Below are positions 1 to 4,744 of a stretch of 6,484 bases of DNA, one piece after another. The notes beneath the pieces are model-generated. The model was not told where the DNA came from. It saw only the letters and a list, made by a program, of their open reading frames with translations, and made no database searches. This DNA comes from Candidatus Thorarchaeota archaeon (lineage in GTDB: Archaea; Asgardarchaeota; Thorarchaeia; Thorarchaeales; Thorarchaeaceae): contig JAHQWZ010000107.1 in assembly GCA_029856425.1 (NCBI GenBank), positions 1 to 6,484 of the forward strand, read 5' to 3'. Position 1 is the stretch's first letter, and every line of letters begins with the position of its first letter. Made by a program: the position numbers and the translations under genes.

Positions 1-182
1 TGGGGAATAATATCACTTGGAAAGGTGAAGATGTCGACAAGGATTTGGCTATCGATATCAAAGATGTACAATGGAGCTATGAGAATGTATGCTACTATGG
101 TTGCGAATATTACTATCCACAACCCTTGCACGATTATCATGCCACGAGGATATCGTTCCTTCATCTCTTCGAAGTCAACCAT
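1..182 (-). CDS. Membrane protein of unknown function, partial (C-terminal part beyond left edge)
   Basis: An open frame starts at ATG (position 182, minus strand) and runs off the left edge after 60 codons, so the C-terminal part is missing. The visible protein has a short charged N-terminus (MVDFEEMKERYPRG), one clear membrane helix at about residues 15-40 (rich in Ile, Val and Leu), then an acidic stretch with FDIDSQ. The charged start and immediate helix suggest a small integral membrane protein. I do not recognise the family. It starts 24 bases after the stop of the 172-residue membrane protein gene on the same strand, so the two are probably co-transcribed. No good Shine-Dalgarno site precedes the ATG; Met7 is an alternative start. 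Both plus-strand ORFs across this stretch are antisense and look non-coding. Confidence 0.6.
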   Translation of the reverse strand, partial: MVDFEEMKERYPRGMIIVQGLWIVIFATIVAYILIAPLYIFDIDSQILVDIFTFPSDIIP

Positions 183-206
183 TTTTCCAACATCTCGGTT
201 TCAGAA

Positions 207-725
207 TCAGGGATTTGCCATCTCAAGGACAGTCTGAGCGGATATGATCAACCTCTTCTTTGTTTCGCCAATATGATGAGTGAACTCAATCAATCTCGGA
301 TCTTCTTGATTTGCTGTGAAACTGTACTCTTTGTATCGGCGGACTTCATAGTTGTAAATGTCAAAAACCGAAAAGGCATCAGCCAAGGCTCTTCTGAGTC
401 CTGGTTCGATTCTATCTGGAATACCTGTCCCTTTGACTGCACTCCAAGTTGGAGAGTGTAACTCATCGATAGTGTCCCGACCAGTCAGTTCGAGAATCTC
501 TTTCAGTTCTTCAACTAACTCGTTCTTCACCCAATTTGCCCTTGATTCTGCTCTGTTCGCTCCAAACGCTTCTCCGAGTGCAATCGCAATGAGGACTCCA
601 AAGAATGTTGCTAGCAGTTCGATAATCAGGGGTTCAGTTGGCAGAAAATCTTGAAAGAGAATCGCCACTACGGCTGCGACCACAAGTGCGAAGGCTCCAA
701 GTAGCCACCAATATGACTCACGCAT
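207..725 (-). CDS. Two-helix membrane protein with cytosolic helical domain, unknown function
   Basis: This 172-residue protein has two hydrophobic helices near the N-terminus, at about residues 6-24 and 33-52. They are separated by a short polar turn (QDFLPTEP). A charged segment with heptad-like character follows (about residues 56-80, with NELVEELKEILEL), then a soluble domain to the end. The second helix contains small residues (FFGVLIAIALGEAFG), and the basic NRAESRANW segment after it fits a cytoplasmic location. I recall similar two-helix plus coiled-coil hypothetical proteins in archaea, but no function is assigned to them. The start is ATG without an obvious Shine-Dalgarno site. The gene lies divergently from the MFS transporter gene across a 99-base gap. 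The next gene begins 24 bases after its stop, suggesting a two-gene operon. The protein-like composition and membrane topology make it a confident coding region. Confidence 0.8.
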   Translation of the reverse strand: MRESYWWLLGAFALVVAAVVAILFQDFLPTEPLIIELLATFFGVLIAIALGEAFGANRAESRANWVKNELVEELKEILELTGRDTIDELHSPTWSAVKGTGIPDRIEPGLRRALADAFSVFDIYNYEVRRYKEYSFTANQEDPRLIEFTHHIGETKKRLIISAQTVLEMANP

Positions 726-790
726 GCCAATTAGACTCTGTTGACTACTAATCAGTATTCTTCTTTGTGTGTTAGGCCGGGAGAAAATGG

Positions 791-798
791 TATTTAAG
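791..798 (+). promoter_or_regulatory. Archaeal TATA box for the MFS gene, possibly also used divergently
   Basis: TATTTAAG is preceded by an A/G-rich stretch (GAGAAAATGG) that could act as a BRE. Its centre lies about 30 bases before the TTG start of the MFS gene, so transcription would begin within a few bases of that codon, implying a leaderless transcript. Read on the minus strand the same bases give CTTAAATA, also an acceptable TATA box. It would start transcription about 40 bases before the divergent membrane-protein gene at 725. Which direction is used, or both, cannot be told by eye. Confidence 0.55.
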
Positions 799-824
799 AT
801 GGAAAAAAGGGTTGGAATTTCAGT

Positions 825-2174
825 TTGAAGATTCTTGACTACTCACGGCTCAAAATCCGAGAATTCACTGGACTATCGACATTCCAAATCCTTACCTTCT
901 TTCGACGATCTATAGTGTACACTTTCTTGTCGATCTATCTCAGATCGCTGGGTCTCTCGACCACCGAAGTGACCTTGATGGCGACAGTGGGGATGATTGC
1001 CAATGCGCTTACTCAATCACTTCTCTGGGGAAATTTGCTTGACAAGTACCGAAAGCCCACGGAGTTCGTCGTTGTAGGAGAATTCCTTGCAGGTGTGGGA
1101 CATATCTTCATGGTCTTCGGATACATGTTCTTTCTTGGATTGAATCAGCTAATCATAGCTGGTTACGTGATAATATTCAGCTTAGGCGGGATTGAAGTCT
1201 TCTGGAGCATGTCCAATGTCGGATGGTCAGCATTGATCTCGGAATTGACTGACATTGATGAGAGAAAGAAGATTATGGGACAATTCTCAATCATTGGAGG
1301 GTTTGGCGGACTAGGAGGAGCCTATCTTGGTGGTTTCCTCTACGATAATGGCGCAGGGTTTGCTAATGGAAGCATCTTCAATATTGCTGCAGTAGTGATG
1401 ATATTCTCAAGCATCATTGTCTATTACTCAATTCGTCTTAGAGAAGTGGATAAATCACAGAGTGCCGACGAGAGGGCCTCTTCAGAGGGCTATTCACTCA
1501 GTGATCTTCCTTCAACGCTTCGAGTTGGATACTTGATCTTCATTGTCGCGTTGGTTTTCATCAATTTCGGGAGAAACTCAATTGCGATTATCACGGCTCT
1601 CTTTCTAGCAGATCCGACAGGATTCAATGCAACTGGAGCGGAGATTGCGCTTTACAGTAATGTTGGCAGCATTGCCGCCATGATATCAGGACTATTGATC
1701 GGGTCGGTAGTTGCCAAGGCTAGAGATAACAGAGTCATGATGTTTGGAGTCATATTATCGATAGCTGCAATCTCCTGGCTCATCATCACCCCGAGCTTTA
1801 CCTTGGCTCTAATTGCATCCTTCCTCATTGGTGCGTCTCAAGTAATCATACAATCCTCGAGCTATTCGATTGTTGCTGAAATGGCTCCCGAGGAATATCG
1901 TGGCCGGCTCTTTGCATATTACAACACGACGTTTTTCCTCAGTTGGGGGATTGCAGCCACTTTTGTTGCAGGACCGATTGCAGATATTCTCATAGGTGAA
2001 GGATTAACAAATGCAGATGCTTATAGAGGTAGTTTCGTAGCAGCTATTGTCCTAATTACTATTGGAATTATGATTCTTCTTCAATCGTTTAGGTACTCAA
2101 AGAATAATGATTTGATTTCTCAACCCAATAATAGCCAAAACGAAACCTTGTCCCGGAAGGACTCTTCCATCTGA
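825..2174 (+). CDS. Major facilitator superfamily (MFS) transporter
   Basis: This is a 449-residue permease with about 12 hydrophobic helices, roughly at 17-40, 46-68, 80-103, 106-126, 154-174, 183-203, 233-260, 273-293, 303-322, 325-350, 363-385 and 402-421. The loop between helices 2 and 3 carries the MFS signature GNLLDKYRKP (69-78), a match to the G-x-L-x-D-(x)-(R/K) motif. The matching C-half region has APEEYRGRLFAYYN (354-367), typical of the loop after helix 10. A charged central loop (204-232) separates the two six-helix halves. The substrate cannot be read from the sequence; drug or metabolite export is a guess from the neighbouring GyrI-like gene. The start is TTG: no in-frame ATG or GTG lies between it and the upstream stop at 795, the first internal ATG (Met52) would remove helix 1, and a TATA box sits about 30 bases before the TTG. 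The GyrI-like gene follows closely on the same strand. Confidence 0.9.
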   Translation: MKILDYSRLKIREFTGLSTFQILTFFRRSIVYTFLSIYLRSLGLSTTEVTLMATVGMIANALTQSLLWGNLLDKYRKPTEFVVVGEFLAGVGHIFMVFGYMFFLGLNQLIIAGYVIIFSLGGIEVFWSMSNVGWSALISELTDIDERKKIMGQFSIIGGFGGLGGAYLGGFLYDNGAGFANGSIFNIAAVVMIFSSIIVYYSIRLREVDKSQSADERASSEGYSLSDLPSTLRVGYLIFIVALVFINFGRNSIAIITALFLADPTGFNATGAEIALYSNVGSIAAMISGLLIGSVVAKARDNRVMMFGVILSIAAISWLIITPSFTLALIASFLIGASQVIIQSSSYSIVAEMAPEEYRGRLFAYYNTTFFLSWGIAATFVAGPIADILIGEGLTNADAYRGSFVAAIVLITIGIMILLQSFRYSKNNDLISQPNNSQNETLSRKDSSI

Positions 2175-2230
2175 TGGTTGCTTTGAAATTCATCCTTAAT
2201 TGGGCATGACTTTTCAAGAATCATCAGAAA

Positions 2231-2235
2231 AGGTG
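2231..2235 (+). promoter_or_regulatory. Shine-Dalgarno-like site that points to the ATG at 2242
   Basis: AGGTG, a match to the anti-Shine-Dalgarno end of archaeal 16S rRNA, lies six bases before ATG 2242. The earlier in-frame candidates, TTG 2200 and ATG 2206, have no such site. The family's conserved first strand also begins right after Met at 2242. Confidence 0.45.
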
Positions 2236-2241
2236 TCCGAA

Positions 2242-3270
2242 ATGGGAATAGAGTATAAGAGAATCGAAGAGACTCTGGTGCTAATGCATCGAATTCATGG
2301 AAAGGTGGACGACCTGCCTGAAATGTTCGCTAAACTCGAGCAAGTCGCTGGCAATGCAGCAACCGGAGTTCCCTTTGTGGTGCAGCATTGGCCTTTGACT
2401 GATGATAGGGGTAGAACAATGGATGTCTGCATTCCGATATCTGAACCAGTAGAGAGCGGCGAATTTGAAGTTGTCACTCTGGAGGGTGGAGTAGCAGCTA
2501 CAGCCATCCATATAGGACCATATGAAATGATTACGGACACCTATCGAGACCTGATACCTGCGGTATATAGACATGGGCATCCTATCCAAGAGAATGGACG
2601 TGAGGCGTTTCCCAACCTGGACATCGAAAATCCTGAGAGCACAGTCGTTGAAATCCAATCGATGATAATAGGCTGGGAGTGCAAACTCGAGCAGAATCTG
2701 GAGCGAGTCTTGGGGAAGGAGAAGAAAGACTATGTTGTCAGCGGCTTTAGCGAGTTGGCTTTGGATACTCAACAACCAAAACGAGCATCTATAATCAAGG
2801 AGGCCATGCACAGACTCGATGAGGTTGCAACAGAGAATGAGAAATTTGAAGCCCTCTCCCAATGTGGGCACCAGTTCCCCGCAGAATTGATCGAAGAGAT
2901 GAGGGTTCTGTATAGAGAAACAAAGAGCATCGATACTGTCATTCAAGCTATGAAGGATGGCCACCATTTCTTTCCGAAACTACGCCGAGAAGGAAATATC
3001 ATCTACGATAGAAAGGGTCCAGCTAGAAAGGAGGATTTTGACAAGGCAAAGACAAAAGAGGAAAAGATGAAAGCCACTTGTTTTTGTCCGATACTTGAGG
3101 ATGTGTGGGAGGAAATGCCAGGAACTTTTTGCTATTGTGCCGCAGGATGGCCAAGAAAGCTGCTCGAGGGAATTCTGGAAACGCCGGTGAATGTTGAAGT
3201 CGTCAAAGCACTCACAAAGGGCGATGATTATTGTGAGTTTGCAATTCACTTGCCAGAAGGTGTGAAATAG
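2242..3270 (+). CDS. GyrI-like effector-binding domain fused to a cysteine-rich C-terminal domain
   Basis: Numbered from upstream TTG 2200, residues about 17-158 look like a GyrI-like (AraC effector-binding, SOUL-type) domain. It has an IEYKRIEETLVL first strand, DVCIPISEPV, the hallmark HIGPYE (104-109), and a late strand STVVEIQSMI ending the fold. This superfamily binds hydrophobic or cationic small molecules, and some members hydrolyse them. After a linker (about 160-195) comes a helical and Cys-rich domain with QCGH (221-224), CFCP (294-297), FCYCAAGW (310-317) and GDDYCEF (341-347). That makes six cysteines (222, 294, 296, 311, 313, 345) that could bind metal or act in redox chemistry. 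I recall the C-x-C-P / F-C-x-C-x-x-G-W / G-D-D-x-C pattern from uncharacterised archaeal and clostridial proteins. There is no DNA-binding domain, so it is not a classical regulator. The start at 2242 is preferred for its Shine-Dalgarno match; ATG 2206 is the alternative (12 residues longer). The gene follows the MFS gene closely, probably as an operon. Confidence 0.8.
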   Translation: MGIEYKRIEETLVLMHRIHGKVDDLPEMFAKLEQVAGNAATGVPFVVQHWPLTDDRGRTMDVCIPISEPVESGEFEVVTLEGGVAATAIHIGPYEMITDTYRDLIPAVYRHGHPIQENGREAFPNLDIENPESTVVEIQSMIIGWECKLEQNLERVLGKEKKDYVVSGFSELALDTQQPKRASIIKEAMHRLDEVATENEKFEALSQCGHQFPAELIEEMRVLYRETKSIDTVIQAMKDGHHFFPKLRREGNIIYDRKGPARKEDFDKAKTKEEKMKATCFCPILEDVWEEMPGTFCYCAAGWPRKLLEGILETPVNVEVVKALTKGDDYCEFAIHLPEGVK

Positions 3271-3328
3271 ATAAGAAAAAGCTACAAGGCTTATTGGATA
3301 AGGGTGATGATCATTCCCACTCACCTAT

Positions 3329-3341
3329 GCTCGACTCGAGC
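3329..3341. repeat. Perfect 13-base inverted repeat after the GyrI-like gene
   Basis: GCTCGA-C-TCGAGC is a perfect palindrome of two six-base arms around one base. As RNA it could fold as a five-pair GCTCG/CGAGC stem with a three-base loop. It lies 59 bases after the GyrI-like stop codon. No T-run follows closely, so it is not a classical terminator; a protein-binding site or 3'-end structure is possible. Confidence 0.35.
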
Positions 3342-3361
3342 TCATCTCTGAATATATCTGC

Positions 3362-3382
3362 GGGGCACCAACAGCGCACCCC
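3362..3382 (-). repeat. Hairpin that is stable only as minus-strand RNA
   Basis: Read on the minus strand, GGGGUGC and GUGCCCC flank a seven-base loop (GCUGUUG). They give a seven-pair stem that includes two G-U wobbles. On the plus strand the wobbles become A-C mismatches and only the outer four G-C pairs remain, so any RNA role would be on the minus strand. It lies in the AT-rich gap before the proposed decayed gene. Confidence 0.3.
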
Positions 3383-3384
3383 CA

Positions 3385-3390
3385 TATATA
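3385..3390 (+). promoter_or_regulatory. Weak TATA-like box in the AT-rich gap
   Basis: TATATA, followed by more AT-rich sequence, lies about 33 bases before the ATG of the 63-codon plus-strand ORF at 3420. If used, it would give a nearly leaderless transcript. The whole stretch from 3384 to 3422 is AT-rich, so the match has little specificity and could also serve the minus strand. Confidence 0.2.
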
Positions 3391-3419
3391 CAATATTTAT
3401 TATTATGAGATAATATCAT

Positions 3420-3611
3420 ATGATAGACACATCTTCCAACATTTCTGAGGTATTCCTTATGCCAAACTCTCAGGTCTGCACATTGAGAATTAGAAACGGA
3501 TCGAAATCCTTACGTCTCAATATTAGATACTCTCCATCAAAATCGGGTTCGGATTTTGCTCCCATCCTAAGAGCTGCAACTACATACTTCTTGAACGGAC
3601 ATTTAGAATGA
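3420..3611 (+). CDS. Small hypothetical ORF (63 codons), doubtful
   Basis: An ATG-initiated frame encodes 63 residues with no recognised domain, no membrane helix and an unusually high serine content. The Ser-rich composition is often seen when a real gene is read from its opposite strand, and the minus strand here does contain a more protein-like frame. In its favour are an ATG start, a TATA-like box about 33 bases upstream and its position downstream of the GyrI-like gene on the same strand. No Shine-Dalgarno site precedes it. I consider it less likely than the minus-strand reading, but it cannot be excluded. Confidence 0.2.
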   Translation: MIDTSSNISEVFLMPNSQVCTLRIRNGSKSLRLNIRYSPSKSGSDFAPILRAATTYFLNGHLE

Positions 3612-3689
3612 AGTTATACCATAATTTCTCAAATCCTCCTTTTGACATTTCCTAAAATCCAGATATCCATTAGGATATTGATAGCTCAT
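3470..3689 (-). pseudogene. Possible decayed or frameshifted small gene
   Basis: Two overlapping minus-strand frames look like parts of one small protein. The first starts at ATG 3689 and reads MSYQYPNGYLDFRKCQKEDL before stopping at 3603. The second is open from 3613 to the TGA at 3470 and includes KCPFKKYVVAALRMGAK and then DFDGEYLILRRKDFDPFLI. Removing a single A from the ATAAC near 3614-3618 would join them into one frame of about 72 codons. The second part has the alternating charged and hydrophobic residues of a genuine coding sequence. A third frame from ATG 3648 (MSKGGFEKLWYNFIL, stop at 3580) could alternatively supply the N-terminus. It lies downstream of the CruF-like gene on the same strand. 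I do not recognise the family. A shorter intact gene starting at ATG 3565 (31 codons) or a sequencing error are other explanations. Confidence 0.3.
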
Positions 3690-3717
3690 AACGGAGCAAA
3701 TTCCTAATCAAATAGAG

Positions 3718-3733
3718 AAGGGATTCAACCCTT
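3718..3733 (-). terminator. Possible transcription terminator hairpin after the CruF-like gene
   Basis: AAGGG and CCCTT are perfect inverted repeats separated by six bases. On the minus strand the hairpin lies about 30 bases beyond the CruF-like stop codon and is followed by a T-rich but interrupted stretch (CTCTATTTGATT). Archaeal terminators depend mainly on U-tracts, and this one is weak, so the call is tentative. Confidence 0.3.
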
Positions 3734-3765
3734 ATTTGTATAACAATTGCTTTCGCGGAATCTGT

Positions 3766-4314
3766 TTATCCCAAGCCTATTTCAAGAACGAATGTTGCGG
3801 TGATGAGTAGTACATTCAGCAATGCCGGGAAGACAAACCAGACAATGTAATTTCCTGGCGGAGCGGTGAATCTGTTTGCCTTCGATGGGATAAAGGCGAA
3901 GTAACCTGCATGAACTGGAGTCCAATGCCAAAGAGTTTTCCTTGCACTCAAATACGGCTCTATGAATGCGAGATCAAGAAGTGCACAAAATATGCCTGAG
4001 GCAACTGCTGCAGAGACCCCTGCAAAACCAAAAGAAAGGAATAGCAAAAGCCCTCCCTGCACCACAAATACCCACATCAATGGAATCCAAGTTGGTACAC
4101 GACCCACAAATAATCCATTATAGGGGGTGTAATAGTAGTACCCCTTGCCTGAAACATAATGTTCACCCAACCAAGCTACAAACATCACTGTCAATGACTG
4201 TGGTAGAGCTAGCGGCCCGATAAGATTCAGGAGGGCATAGGTCGTGGCTGTTCCCAAAGCGAGAAAAGCAGATGTCATTGTTACCCCTAGGAGTCTGGAC
4301 AATCCATTGCGCAC
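3766..4314 (-). CDS. CruF/DUF422-like carotenoid biosynthesis membrane protein
   Basis: This is a 182-residue integral membrane protein with about five hydrophobic segments, near 12-33, 38-50, 74-95, 97-116 and 155-178. It resembles the DUF422 family, which includes CruF and bisanhydrobacterioruberin hydratase, enzymes that hydrate the ends of C40/C50 carotenoids in the membrane. Matching landmarks in order are: LGE (49-51) then G and a YYYYTPY stretch; GRVPTWIPLMW (71-81), like the family's V-P-x-x-I-P-L-x-W; ALLDLAFIEP (111-120), like its A-L-D-x-x-x-D-P; WHW (129-131); and PPGNYIVWF (152-160), like its N-F-x-G-W. It is shorter at the N-terminus than typical members, and the second Asp of the D-x-x-x-D-P motif is replaced by Glu, so its exact reaction is uncertain. 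The annotated start is GTG 4314, 12 bases after the regulator gene. ATG 4278, with AGGGG five bases before it, is an equally good start. Confidence 0.6.
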   Translation of the reverse strand: MRNGLSRLLGVTMTSAFLALGTATTYALLNLIGPLALPQSLTVMFVAWLGEHYVSGKGYYYYTPYNGLFVGRVPTWIPLMWVFVVQGGLLLFLSFGFAGVSAAVASGIFCALLDLAFIEPYLSARKTLWHWTPVHAGYFAFIPSKANRFTAPPGNYIVWFVFPALLNVLLITATFVLEIGLG

Positions 4315-4326
4315 CCCCTCAGTCCG

Positions 4327-4638
4327 CTATTTCTTTTTCCTGCTAGATCTTCTCCTGAAGACCACACTCGCGGAGGAGAGAATCTCACGTGCTCTGGTAG
4401 TTCTTTCCTGGAAGCGTACAATGAAGCGCCGCCCGATCCGTTCTGTTTCAATTTGCTTCTCTGTCAGAACCGTTTGAACCTCGAGAAGCATATCAATGAC
4501 CTTACTGATAGTTCTTCTATCTATATTCAATTTCCTTGAGAGTCCTGAGATTGACATTGGCATGCCTTTTGAAAGCTCATTCAAAACTAATCTCATAGCA
4601 TCAGGGTAGCCTACTCGGGATACAGGGGGAAGTGTCAT
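4327..4638 (-). CDS. Winged helix-turn-helix transcriptional regulator
   Basis: This 103-residue basic protein has a compact winged-helix fold. It comprises a first helix at about 12-23 (AMRLVLNELSKG), a turn helix at 29-37 (SISGLSRKLN), a recognition helix at 40-53 (DRRTISKVIDMLLE), and a two-strand wing at about 56-76 rich in Lys and Arg (ERIGRRFIVRF). The pattern is that of archaeal small wHTH DNA-binding proteins. A strongly basic tail follows (RRRSSRKKK at the C-terminus), which could add non-specific DNA contact. No ligand-binding domain or cysteine sensor is present. The gene has its own TATA box, with the predicted transcript start within about 10 bases of the ATG. Its stop is 12 bases before the CruF-like gene start, so the two probably form an operon, and autoregulation or control of the CruF-like gene is the natural inference. 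Confidence 0.8.
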   Translation of the reverse strand: MTLPPVSRVGYPDAMRLVLNELSKGMPMSISGLSRKLNIDRRTISKVIDMLLEVQTVLTEKQIETERIGRRFIVRFQERTTRAREILSSASVVFRRRSSRKKK

Positions 4639-4670
4639 AGTTGTTCGTGTATCAAATTAGCAGAGAACAT

Positions 4671-4680
4671 TTTATACTTT
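4671..4680 (-). promoter_or_regulatory. TATA box and BRE for the regulator/CruF-like operon
   Basis: On the minus strand the bases read AAAGTATAAA, a near-ideal archaeal TATA box preceded by a purine-rich BRE. The box centre is about 35 bases before ATG 4638, so the 5' leader would be about 10 bases or less. This marks the start of a transcription unit separate from the glycosyltransferase gene upstream. Confidence 0.65.
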
Positions 4681-4744
4681 ATTATGTACACATTTTATTG
4701 TAGTCATAACTAGATATTATTCCAGCATGGCTTACTAACAATAG

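Larger units (their letters stand above)
3311..3385 (-). other. Possible 24-codon Cys-containing micro-ORF, unproven
   Basis: On the minus strand an ATG at 3385 opens a 24-codon frame. It begins MGVRCWCPADIF, has an acidic C-terminal half (DELESSIGEWE) and ends at TGA. The first codons also form the hairpin at 3362-3382. AT-rich TATA-like sequence lies just upstream on the same strand. The peptide is more protein-like than most chance ORFs, but it is too short to judge alone and has no Shine-Dalgarno site. Confidence 0.15.

Noticed and set aside
45..461. Plus-strand ORF of 138 codons (and shorter plus ORFs at 25-237 and 358-654)
   Set aside because: They are antisense to two minus-strand membrane-protein genes that have clear hydrophobic helices; the plus translations are rich in Ser and Cys and show no domain.
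799..828. ATG at 799 as a start or short ORF before the MFS gene
   Set aside because: It is out of frame and stops after nine codons (MEKRVGISV), and it lies upstream of the predicted transcript start.
2281..2967. Minus-strand ORF of 228 codons (and others at 2295-2540 and 2980-3324)
   Set aside because: They lie opposite the GyrI-like gene, whose plus-strand frame has recognisable domain motifs; the antisense peptides are Cys- and Leu-rich with no domain.
3966..4477. Plus-strand ORFs at 3966-4223 and 4244-4477
   Set aside because: They are antisense to the CruF-like and winged-helix genes and have no recognisable features.
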